DNA of 64,000 bases from Capitella teleta (lineage: Eukaryota > Annelida > Polychaeta > Capitellidae), in the NCBI GenBank assembly GCA_000328365.1, contig KB292092.1:287576-351575 (forward strand), in the 5' to 3' direction. Below the pieces are notes generated by a model. It saw only the letters and a list, made by a program, of their open reading frames with translations. It had not been told where the DNA came from and searched no databases. Shown in pieces: positions 36,001 to 45,949 of the stretch (position 1 is the stretch's first letter; every line of letters starts with the position of its first letter). The position numbers and the translations under genes were made by a program.

Positions 36001-39000
36001 CCTCAGTCATTTAAGGCGCATTTCCTTCAAGTAGAAGCAATAAAAAATTTATTTGGAAGAGAGGTGGTAGCTGAGTAGTTAGCGTGCTTGCCTTGAAATG
36101 GCTTGGCCACTGGAGGTTCAAATTAAGCCACCCACCAACCTTGTGTCCTTGGGTGAGGCACTTAGCTCTTGCTTACCTTCGCAGCCACATAAGCCTCTTG
36201 ATCAGTTGCTTCAAAATTCCAATATGGTGGTATGCATGATAAAGAGCCTTTGGGATTTATCGATAACAGTAGGGGGAAACCCCGGTCCCGGGCCTTCTGT
36301 TCTGGCGCCCGTATCATCCGATCAGTTTGGGTAGAGCCGTAAAACTCCATCACGTATCACGTTAACAATTTTGAGGGGGTGTTCGTGGAGTGGGCGTGTA
36401 ATTGATGTGAAATTGACATTCTTTCAGCCTCTGCCTTAGCGCACTGCACGTATAACCAAGACAGTACGGTATTAGATATTAATTAATTAATAATATTATT
36501 AAATGTTTCCATGGTGACGAAAAAAGAAGGATGCAATTTAAAATTTGTCTTGTTTTTGGATAGAATTGTGAATTTATCACATCAGATTGGATTTCTTGAA
36601 GTGGAAACTATAAAATATGTATTCCTCTTCTATCAAAGAACATTTGCGGGATGTTTGCGCAGATGTTAGAGCTGCTTTGAATACTTTCTTCTTCACCACG
36701 AAAGGTGCTTCGGGGTTTCTTCTTACGAAGGCTTCAAACTTGACCACATGGCACATTTTGGCCGCAACTTGTGCTTTTACAGATGACGTCAGTCTTCATC
36801 TTGCATGAATCTGGCTCCAAGGTAAGTATACATGTCACACAATTAGTGATGTTGAGATCGTCGTGGATGATTGGATTGCGGTCGTCCTCTCTGCAATTGA
36901 TTACCATGAACTGCGTTTTTGACTCATTGATGATCATGTTCTGCAGAATTCTCTCAGGACTCAAATCTTCTTAATTGCACACTGTCTGCTGGTAGCTAAG
37001 ATGATAGTGTCGTCAATTCATTTTAGTGAGTGCAACCAACCTAAGAAACCGTCCTGAGCACATCTTTCTTTAAAGTTGCGGATGAGGTCATTAACGACGA
37101 GGGTAAAAAAAAAACCAAGAGGTTGGAGATTAGCATTCTGGATTCGCATCCTTGCTCTTTCATTCTCTGGATCATCAAGTCTCTGGGCACACAGTCATAC
37201 GCTTTTGAGAAGTCTACGTAGATGATGTACAATTTCAGACGCTTTGCTTTCACATAGTCAATCAGGAGATGTAGCGACAACAGATGCTCTAAGCAACCTC
37301 TTTTCTTCTGGGATCCGGCTTGTTCGTGGTCTGGCATGAACCAACGAGAGAGACGGCGATTAAGGATGACATCATATGCTTTGGCGAGAGAGTCCATTAA
37401 AGTAATGCCTCTGTAATTGTCGAATGAATTCTTTGCTCCTTTCTTGAAGAGGGTCACAAGTTTCGTGAATCGCCATATCTCAGGGTAACTTCCACCGAAA
37501 AACATTCCTGTGAATAAATGAGCAAGGAAGGTGACTCATGTGACTGGCAGCATCTTTAGAAGACCCGGTGGTATTCCGGATGGACCTCCACTCTTATTTG
37601 ATTTCATGGCTTCGTCGACTTTGATTGGTTGGATTGGCTCATCAGTGACAGGGAGGTACATTGAGTGATCCTCCTCGGAAAGGTCAATCGGTACAGCATC
37701 ATCTGGTTTCAGCAGTTTCTCGAAGTGCTCTTTGAAGGCCTCGTCACTTGGGGATTCCTAATCGCTGTTATCTGTGATGTTTCTATTTCAAGCAATCGAC
37801 TTCCATATTGCTTTAGAGTCATTCTCTTCCAGTAGTCTGTTCCATCTATTCTGAGTTGCATCTGCTACATTATCATCAGCGAGTGGAGCTCTACTTGACC
37901 TCATCGCACTGGTGTATAGCATTTCGTTTAAGTCTTCTGCAATCTGATCTGGGCTAAAGGGTTCCAGTGCTGGCGTTTCCACTCCTCTCAATTCTTCAAG
38001 TATCATATCTTGGTCGGTTTCATGCATTCGAATGGATTTCCTCTTTTGCGTGACTTCTTTGTTGGCTGATGTTGCTGTTTGTATGCTGTGCAGATTTTCT
38101 GCTCTCTTGAGCGTTTCTGTCAGGTCTTCTTGTTGGCTTCTGCATTTCTCTCTGTTGATATTCTGGCTAATAGGTGCATGGTCGGATGGCAGGAGGGGTG
38201 TCTGGTGAACTTCGAAACTCGTGATGGCTGAAATGTATTCCGGTGAAATGAAGCAGGTGTCTAATTCAGATATCCACCGTTGACCCTGACGAAAGTGAGT
38301 TCTCCTGAATAATCTCGTGAGGCAGAGCTGAGGTTGTTTAGCATGACCATGAAAGGCTGCAGAGCACTCATACATTAACATCCCAACGCGAGGAGAGAGT
38401 TTTCTGGACAAAATGTACTGCAACATCAGAAATGCTTACACTGCAGAAGGCATGCCACCCATTGGACGCTCTGATCACATCATGGTTCACCTGCTACCCA
38501 CCTATGTGAGAAAACTGAAGGCTCAAAAACCCATTTCCAAAACCAATAAAGTTTGGAGTAAGGAATCGGTGGAAGAACTGAATGGGTGCTTTGCATACAC
38601 TGACTGGGGCATCTTCAAAGACAGCTGCTCAGATCTGAATGAACTAACTGACACCATAACTGAGTATATCAAATTATGTGAAGACAACATCATCCTCAAG
38701 AAAACAGTGAAGATATACTCAAACAACCGATCATCGATCACAAACGAACTGATTGAGAAAATACGTCACAAACAACATTTGTGGCATTCTGATGATCACC
38801 AAGAAGCAAGAAAAGCACAGAAAGAACTCGACAAAGCCATCGCAAATCGCAAGGAGGAATACAAGCAGAAAATTGAACAACACTTCAAGAACAACAATTT
38901 GCGATCAACATGGGAGGGATTCAAAATGATCACAGGCTACAAGAAGAAAACTTCAACTCACAATGAATGGAGCAGTGATGCGGAATGGGCGGAACAACTG

Positions 39001-41008
39001 AACACATTTCAAGTTCAAGAGAACTTTCATCTCTTCATCAATCATTTCAATTAATTTTTGTGGCTAAACACATCCCTTCGGGCATTAAATGTTTATCTTA
39101 TCTTATCTTATTATCCATTAATAAAATGCATGCGCTCCAATGCGGTACACAAAACAAAGCATTGTGGACTTACTGTTGATTGCTAACATTAATCTGTCAA
39201 AAGACTTATCCCATGTCGGATCTTTGAAGGAATTATGTCATCAAATCAAACTATGGTTTTCAAGTGAGAATTTATATAGTGGATCAACTGGATTTAGTGC
39301 TTGTTTAACTCAGATAATCTTCGAATCAATTTATTTAGCAATCTAAATTTATTTATTGAGAAAGATCTCTATCCTATATTTTGGATCCTAGAGCAGCAGA
39401 GCGGAAACCCTCTTTGCTGAACGTGAGGAATTATCAGGATGTCTGCTTGAAATTGGGCTTAGGGTTTATGAAAAAATTGAATTACTGAGTTGGCAATTGA
39501 TCATTGGTTGAATTCCAAAGACGGGACTAAGTTTATTAGTCGCTAGGTAATGTGGTGTGTGAGAGAATTTGAAGGTCACTGCTCTCGGTTGAATCATACT
39601 TAACTCGATTTTACTCGGAAGTAACTGTCCTCTCAAATTCTCACTTAATTGTGCAAAATGTACATGCAATTAATAATTTTTTGCTCTAAACTTACACATA
39701 AAAGTGCACTGATAGTCAGCAGATCAAGATAAAGTTTTGATGTGTATTTAAGCCAATCAGCCGTTTTATCACCAGATATGAATTGAGAGAGAAATTTGAG
39801 AGCAGATTGTTATGATATAAGAAAGTAATATATTCTATAAAACGAATAAAACTGACCCAAGGGTATGTATTTGCTCCAATTCAAAAACAAGAATCTAACC
39901 AAACTAAAGGTTTCCATTGTGCTGGAGGAAGAAAAGATGGCAAGAAAAAAGAAAAAAATAGATAAAAAGGGAATGAAAAAGGTGTGTTAAGTTCAAAGGT
40001 TACATGATGAGAAACAAATATAACACAGGATTCAAAACTAAATAAATGCAAAGCATCAATCTGCAAATCTTTTATCAGCTGGTGGGAATTATTGACTGAC
40101 CACAATTTACTGAAGCGTTGAATTAGCGATCAATTTCATCCTCAGCCAAAACCAACGAGGGGAATCCATGCACAGTTTCCTCACTGGCGCCAGATATAAC
40201 AGGTGAGAAAGTCCTTTGGGAGATGCTTCTTTGATCAATTGAGTGATCTCCATAGAGCACATACAATTGACGCCAAGGGCCTCGATCATGGTGTCTACTT
40301 GTCTCGCAACAACCCTCTTGGCTGCTTCACCACGAAGAAAGTCCGTCCATCCAAAGGTACACACTGCCCCTATAACATGGCACTTATCTATCGTGAACCA
40401 GTTCATCAATAAGTTTCACAGATTTATCCAAGAGAGCAGAGAAAGCCAACGAAGACCCTAGTAAAGCGGATATTCCTTTTAAATCCCCGGAAAACCCCCC
40501 TCCCTCACCCAGGTCATCGGCCTGCACGTGGGACGACAATATCCTCGTACAAGTGGATATTCCACCAGATGACAACAGAAAAGAGAACAAGAACACTTTT
40601 GTTGTGCTCAGCGAATCTCTGAATGTCAAAGGTGAGGGTGAGGATGGATTTGGTAATCATTAACGTGATCTCATTTCAGGTTCAAAAATGCTTTCGAGGC
40701 CAAGAAGCGCGAGTGCTGCTCATAGTCCTCTGAGTCAACTGAAGATAAAACCGAGACCCAAGTCTGCTTATCCTGCCATCGTTATTGAAGGAGGAAGGAA
40801 GTTCTGCTTTGAATCTGACCACGCTGATGTCACTGACGCTGAAGTAGAGAATGGAGGGAAGAAAAAGGAAGAGGAAAAAGAGGAGGGGAAGGAGGACCAG
40901 GTACTAAGAAAAATCGACGTACGAGTTGATTTTTTTGTGACTGAGAAAAGTCACGATAGCGAGAGGGAAAATGGGGAAGTTGATGTCATCATTCCACCAA
41001 ATCAATGA
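33038..41008 (+). CDS. Unrecognised seven-exon gene, 389-residue protein
   Basis: Exons: 33038-33206, 34509-34711, 34805-34905, 40146-40202, 40256-40356, 40422-40631, 40680-41008. All junctions are GT-AG and the phases join with no stop (1170 nt). I do not recognise the family. The N-terminus is basic and Ser/Arg-rich (KRAISAPAGSKSARSRGS). It is followed by an acidic Pro/Ser-rich part with LYSEYENPLDQF. Next come two short exons with MHSFLTGARYNRAHT and GLDHGVYLSRNNPLGCFTTK, which look the most structured and probably conserved. A Pro/Ser stretch with KSPENPPPSPRSS follows, then a second SAP-type motif (RPRSASAAHSP) and a Glu/Lys-rich tail. No signal peptide or membrane segment is present, so it is probably an intracellular, largely disordered protein. 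The 5.2-kb intron 3 holds LINEs, a SINE and a pogo-type MITE; an exon could be hidden there. ATG 33038 has no in-frame upstream alternative without a stop. Confidence 0.8.
33436..33584. repeat. Small foldback element in intron 1
   Basis: ACCACAGGGAGTCTTACCAG at 33436 (22-base arm to 33457) is repeated in inverse at 33563-33584 with one mismatch. The spacer contains a (TA)n run. This looks like a short MITE or local foldback in intron 1 of the seven-exon gene. No target duplication was identified. Confidence 0.6.
33880..34203 (+). mobile_element. LINE pol C-terminal fragment in intron 1
   Basis: The + strand reads KFRYAGHILRGSS and then GTRGRGRPCRMLLDDITGW. This matches the conserved C-terminal tail of many LINE pol proteins (pattern K-x-R-x-GH-x-LR, then G-x-RGRGRP-x-x-x-x-x-DDI). 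It ends with a stop at 34200-34202. Only about 110 codons survive, so it is a 5'-truncated copy in the same orientation as the host gene. Confidence 0.7.
35376..35707. mobile_element. pogo/Tigger-like MITE in intron 3
   Basis: The left end CAGTGAAACCCCGCTAACTC and the reverse complement of the right end TAGTGAAACCCCACTAACTC match at 18 of 20 positions. TA flanks both sides (35374-35375 and 35708-35709). The 332-bp interior contains further CTCGAA/GTCGAA motifs, as in Tigger-derived MITEs, and no transposase. Confidence 0.75.
36060..36355 (+). mobile_element. SINE with a different tRNA-like head, copy D
   Basis: From about 36222 it matches the family tail (GGTGGTATGCATGATAAAGA, GATTTATCGATAACAGTAGG, CCCGGTCCCGGGCCTTC). 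The 5' part is unrelated to copies A and B. It has an A-box-like TAGCTGAGTAGTTAGCGTGC, a B-box-like GGTTCAAATTA and the phrase CCTTGGGTGAGGCACTTAG. This looks like a head swap between SINE families. No clear target duplication was found. Confidence 0.7.
36600..38412 (-). mobile_element. LINE with endonuclease and RT remnants, minus strand
   Basis: Reading right to left: an endonuclease end (SPEYISAITSFEVHQ, then LPSDHAPI); a linker; RT with NYRGITLMDSLAKAYD, QKKRGCLEHLL and YVDFSKAYDCVPRD (catalytic motif A Asp kept); a motif C-like IDDTIILATS near 36990; and a downstream NESKTQFMVIN. Frame changes separate several segments, and the copy breaks off near 36600 before the pol C-terminus. It is dead, and antisense to the host gene's intron 3. 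The exact clade is not determined. Confidence 0.85.
38413..39115 (+). mobile_element. Second LINE, internally deleted, plus strand
   Basis: It starts abruptly at the join with the previous LINE. The sequence reads NIRNAYTAEGMPPIGRSDHI, and SDH is the endonuclease catalytic histidine motif. It continues through KVWSKESVEELNGCFAYTDW and a charged pre-RT region, ending at a stop at 39052-39054. It then passes directly to a 3' tail ending in (TTATC)n at about 39090-39112. The whole RT domain is missing. This looks like a Rex1/CR1/L2-type LINE with both a 5' truncation and an internal deletion. Confidence 0.8.
39116..40145. other. End of intron 3, unassigned
   Basis: No repeat or exon recognised. 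A purine-rich GAAAAAAGAAAAAAATAG run lies near 39940. The acceptor TTTCATCCTCAG immediately precedes exon 4 at 40146. Confidence 0.35.
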
Positions 41009-41830
41009 ACGATCTCATTCTGCTCTGCTTGCTCTGCTAATTTATGTTGTTTGTTCAATCTCCCTCTTGATTAATGCATGATTGAAATTTGTGGATTTTA
41101 ATTACCAGTCAGTAATAATTTCCTCATAATATACTGTCTTCCATGATTTATAATGATCTCAATTGTATGCAGTTTACCTCTTGACTTATTTTCATATTTA
41201 TGTAGTTTCTGAATCTTCAGACAGTTTAGGTTTAGTGTGTTAACAATGCATTGAAATCAGGATTTATGAGATTATCTGTACAATTTACAATTTACAATGT
41301 ACGTTGTATTTGTTTTATTCATCAGTCATTTTAAAGATGTTTTCGTGCATATCTATGTCATGCTCTGCATAATAATACACAATAGAATTTGAATCTTGAA
41401 CGTTTATTGTTTGAATACAAATTTTGGGTTCCTGACTGTTGTTTTGTATGAAAGCATGATTTCAGCCTTTTTTATCGTGTGGAATTAGCTCTGCTTTTAA
41501 TTTATTTATGAACCATACTTGAAACAATGTTCCAACGCCTGCATTGGTAGTCTCACGAGCGGATGTGGTAGGAGTTAATCCTTCAGGGTGGAATGGCGCC
41601 ATGTTGCACAAACAGTTGTTTGTGCAACATGGTTGCTGTCCTGAAATAAGTCTGTTTGGCAGCACGAGAGCTGCAATGCCAGCGACAGAACTGTCGGAAG
41701 AGCCAACTGCGCCGTTGTCATATTACCTCTGCTTTTAATTAATGTATGTACATGTACTAGCTTAGGTTATAAACATGTAGGACATTGTGGGAGAATAACA
41801 CACGAAAACCAAAAGTGATGGGGTCTCATA
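41009..41830. other. 3' flank of the seven-exon gene with a hairpin
   Basis: No canonical AATAAA is obvious close to the stop, and AATAGA at about 41383 is a variant candidate. A direct repeat CTCTGCTTTTAATT occurs at 41489-41502 and 41727-41740. It brackets a segment with a perfect hairpin at 41599-41632 and could be the target duplication of an inserted element. Confidence 0.4.
41599..41632. repeat. Perfect 16-bp-arm hairpin
   Basis: CCATGTTGCACAAACA, a two-base GT spacer, then the exact reverse complement. It lies about 600 bases past the stop of the seven-exon gene, centred in a segment bracketed by a 14-bp direct repeat. Confidence 0.85.
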
Positions 41831-41849
41831 TTGACGTACAATGTACTGG

Positions 41850-42965
41850 ACCCCGGAGTCGACTGAGCTGAAGCATTTCGACTGACTTGGATAATAATTG
41901 ACTGACTTGGCGACTTAGTCGATATTTAAAAATCGACTTGGCTTCTCTTAAAAATCGACTTAATTGGCGACTTTAAGTACCCCTCATGCCACGAACTACA
42001 ATATATGTTAATGCACGAAGCAATATCACACGTATATTGTCCATATACAAGCAAATGACTAAAGCCTAAGAAGTATAAATAGAGCCTAATTACTAGAATG
42101 ATACGTTTCACTCAATTACTAGTATATCTGCAGAATATACATGCTCCATAGCATTTGTTACTAATGGTATATATAAACAATTCAGATTTGATGATACAAA
42201 TTTATGTTATGATATATAAAACAACAATTTGCTATACTATAGATACACGTAGCAATGGATACAGTGTTTCAATAAAGGAATCTAGCTGGACTCCACCAAT
42301 CTCCTCTCCCTTTTCATCGCATTCGTGAGATTCCCCAAAATAAATAAATATAATAAACTCTTCCATTATCGGTGTGAGGTTCAAGCGCTCCCTATATGCC
42401 TACTATGTACTACAATAATACATGCATGCATTGTCTAATTAACGAGCAGACGACGCCACAGCACCAGGTCGAAGCGGCCAACTGAGTGTTACACAATGAC
42501 ATGCACGTGTACACATTCTGCCCCAAATATGGAAGAGTCCATATATGATTATTGACCTATATATTTGAGGGGTGCTACCTTTTTGTTTAGATATCTTCAT
42601 ACATGTATATACAACTGCATTTATTTCATTTTTATCTAAATATTTTCGGCGGCGACTTGCGTTTTTTAAATCGGCGACTTAAGGCCTATGATCTGTCACC
42701 GACGCGTCGAAGTAACCTGCATCGACGGTCAGGTTCCACGTGCTGTTAATCAAGCATGACCACATTGACACACAGTGCCCTCTCATGCGAGTGAGCATGA
42801 GTTCTCGGTCGCTCACAAGTCCTCAACTGCAACCACTTTCAGACTCAATGAATGCTCACATGCATGCTGCATATTTAGCCCCGCCCAAATGTTTATAGTC
42901 TTAAACTCGATGCATCGACGGTCGGTGACAGATCATAGGCCATAAGTCGACCCAGTCGAAGTCTT
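41850..42965. repeat. CGACTT-rich block with inverted repeats
   Basis: CGACTT or its complement AAGTCG recurs many times at 41865-41985, 42650-42685 and 42940-42970. The best inverted pair is 42674-42703 against 42921-42950 (28 of 30 match, core GGCCTATGATCTGTCACCGA). The arrangement suggests a degraded DNA transposon with repeated subterminal binding sites, but no target duplication or transposase was found. Confidence 0.5.
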
Positions 42966-44560
42966 TCATACATGTGTATGCATTCATTGTCAATAATTCC
43001 CTGGCCTATAATATATTGTCGGCTCACTTCTCACTTTTCTGTCCGCTCATCTGAAGTCCTGTCATGTCTGTAATTCGAGGGATTTCGACAATCATGTTTC
43101 ATTTCAAAGGACTTCGTCGTCATGGTGGATTAAGGTATATTTTAACTTCATTTTTGTTGCCAAACATCGAATTCTGAATCTGAAATCTAGAAAATCGGAT
43201 TACTCAGTTCATTGTCATTAATAATATTATTGTGATGGATCCGTCATCGGGTTGTATAATCAAGGTTAATTAGGAGATCAACAATTAAAACACGACTCAA
43301 TGAAGGACGACTGTACCAGTTTTCTTTTATGTTTATTAATTATTATTATTTTTTTATTTATTTATTTATTTATTTTTTTAATTATCTGGCAATGCTTGAT
43401 AACTTGTGACCGGTTTTGCCGTGGACGCTCACAAATTCTCCTCTACTAAAGACCACTATGCCACCAGAGACCTCTCATTACTTATTTTACAAAGTTGGAC
43501 GAAAAATAATATATGATAATAAATAATATAATGATAATATTATATAAAAAAAGTGTTTAAAAAGTTAATAGTTGTTTTAAATCACTGAATAAAAGTGAGT
43601 AACAGCGCATCTCATTGGGTTTTGTTTTTATTTGCTATAGCTGCCAATGTAATAAATGTGATGTACTAATGTATATTAAACACACTTTTTACCGGGACGC
43701 CGCTCCGCCCTGGTCACGCTCCTGACCACGCCCCTTAACATGCAAGGTTAATACAATTATTCCTTGGTTGCGTTTTTCTTTCAACTTCAACTTGGACCGT
43801 GACGTCAGAACCATAATTATTTTTGGACCAGACATGCATTGCATGAAAAACGCTCCACGAGACTTTAGACGACGTCTCACCCAATTGGCATGTGACAGGA
43901 AATGTCTACATTATATTTCTAGCATGCTTAACAAGTTAACAGCCAAAACTCGCGAGACTTTAGTTGAATCTGAAACTGTTCCATAACTTCCAGGTTCTCG
44001 GTTGTGACTTTCTTATCGAGTGGGCCGAAACAAGTTGAAGTTGAAAGAAAAACAGCCCCATAGGTATTGTAGGTGGATTATGGGTCACGTGGTTTATGCA
44101 TATTGTATTCTGTATTTAGTCTGTTTTTGCGTCACAAGAAAGTGTACGCTAATAATTATTACTATTGCACGGCTATTACTTATAATACACTGTTTACTAT
44201 AATTACTAATATTAAACGTAATAAATTCAGCTATAGACATGTCAACACGATACACTTATGCAGACACTTGTGCACCAAAAGCTGTGGTTATTCCCAAAAT
44301 GCTCGCGTCAGCACAATAACCAATACAGAAAGGAAATGTTTTGGTGGTTTTGCGTGTATAAATGGTTAAAGAGAGTGTCGGCTCAGTTGTATCCCGTTGC
44401 AACAGCGAGATCGTCTTGATTCATCTTATATATATAGCTGCACTGAAATGCTGTTCATCCTGTCTCCTGATAATAATTTAGGATTCCCTCACATTAATTG
44501 AGCTCCACAATGCAGGTTGGTTATAAATCTATCGTATTTTCCATTTCAATCACCCGATAA
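42966..44560. other. Gene-free DNA
   Basis: Includes (TTTA)n at about 43350-43378. A region near 43765-44070 has CTTTCAACTTCAACTTG and its inverse CAAGTTGAAGTTGAAAGAAA, about 245 bases apart, a possible further inverted-repeat element. No gene is supported. Confidence 0.4.
43769..44051. repeat. Possible inverted-repeat element
   Basis: TTTCTTTCAACTTCAACTTG at about 43776-43795 is matched in inverse by CAAGTTGAAGTTGAAAGAAA at about 44032-44051, a perfect 20-bp pair. Further bases outside (GTTTTTC at 43771, GAAAAAC at 44046) extend it. The interior is unrecognised. Confidence 0.6.
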
Positions 44561-44604
44561 TGCTATTTCAGCATCAACAATCTATTTTTCTATTTTTTAT
44601 TTTA

Positions 44605-44741
<137 letters not shown>

Positions 44742-44744
44742 TTA

Positions 44745-45205
44745 TTCTTATTCTTTTCATTTTTTTTTTTCACTTCATCAAACCTGTATATTTAAGCATT
44801 TTCATTTTCCTGTCCAGTTTTTATAATAAACATTTTTTTTTTCTTTTTTTTTTTTGTTCTTCTCTCTATACATGTATTTTTATTTTTTTGTCAATTATCA
44901 TCTTCTTTGTTTCTGTTTTTGTTTTGCTTTTTTTTGTAGGTATTGTAAATAGCGTCAGGTTAGATTAAGAATTGTAAATAAATAAGTAGGAATTTTACTC
45001 TTAACCGCTGCACATTGCACCTTGCACCTTTTTTTTCGAATTTCTACCACAGACGACACCGAAAGTTAGTTAGTATTAATTTTTCTTCTTTGTTGTAGCA
45101 TATACCCAAGTCTGGGTCAGCTACCATTTCTCTGTATTATTATCTTTTTTGGAAATAATAAATTATCTTATCTTATCTATCTATCTATCTTATCTATCTA
45201 TTAAT
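44745..45205 (+). mobile_element. Probable LINE 3' end with TTATC tail
   Basis: A T-rich stretch is followed by AATAATAAATTATCTTATCT and (TATC)n at 45158-45202. The layout matches 7561-7790: a T-rich part, (ATT)n, a polyadenylation-like signal and pentamer repeats. No coding part is present. Confidence 0.4.
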
Positions 45206-45357
45206 TGATAAGGGTTGAGATTAAAGTGTCCTTGAAGCTTGACATTTCAGCCCCTAGAATACATAAAACTATTCATGGAGATTTCATCATGCCCCTAATC
45301 ATCCTACTTCCTAGTATGATTAAAGTGTGTGTGTCAAAGATCAATCGGGTCTGCTTA

Positions 45358-45947
45358 AAACCCTAAAATGACTTGCTTGCCCTAAAATGAGATGTTTGCC
45401 CTAAAATGAGATTTTTTAGTTTGCCCTAAAAGGAGTTGTTTGCCCTAAAATGAGAATTTATTTTTGTTTGCCCTAAAATGAGTTGTTTGCCCTAAAGTGA
45501 CTTGTTTGCCCTAAAATGATATATTTTTTTGGCCATAAAATGACTTGTTTGCCCTAAAATGAGTTGTTTGCCCTAAAATGACATGTTTGCCCTAAAATGA
45601 TTTGTTTGCCCTGAAATGAGATATATATTTTTTGGCCATAAATTAAATGACATGTGTGCCCTAAAATGACTTGTTTGTTCTAAAATGAGATATTATTGTT
45701 TGCCCTAAAATGAGTTTTTTGCCCTAAAATGAGAATTTTTTTTGTTTGCCCTAAAAGGAGTTGTTTGCCCTAAAATGAGAATTTTGTTTGTTTGCCCTAA
45801 AGTGACTTGATTGCCCTAAAATGAGTTGTTTGCCCTAAAATGAGATTTGTTTCCCTAAAATGAGTTGTTTGTCCTAAAATGATTTGTTTGCCCTAAAATG
45901 AGTTTTTGTTTTTGTTTTTTGTTTTTGTTTTTGCCCTGAAATGACTT
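45358..45947 (+). repeat. 19-bp minisatellite, about 27 units
   Basis: The unit is close to GCCCTAAAATGAGTTGTTT. Each copy keeps CCCTAAAATGA, while the following T/G-rich spacer varies from 6 to about 20 bases. A few units read GGCCATAAAATGA. Units differ from one another, so the array is not freshly amplified. It is not a CRISPR array, because the spacers are low complexity and alike. Confidence 0.92.
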
Positions 45948-45949
45948 AC

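Noticed and set aside
36061-36135. Possible tRNA gene
   Set aside because: A- and B-box-like motifs are present, but the sequence does not fold as a full cloverleaf by eye, and it continues into the SINE tail. It is the SINE head.
45358-45947. CRISPR-like regular array
   Set aside because: Spacers are short, T/G-rich and alike, unit length varies, and the context is an animal genome. It is a minisatellite.
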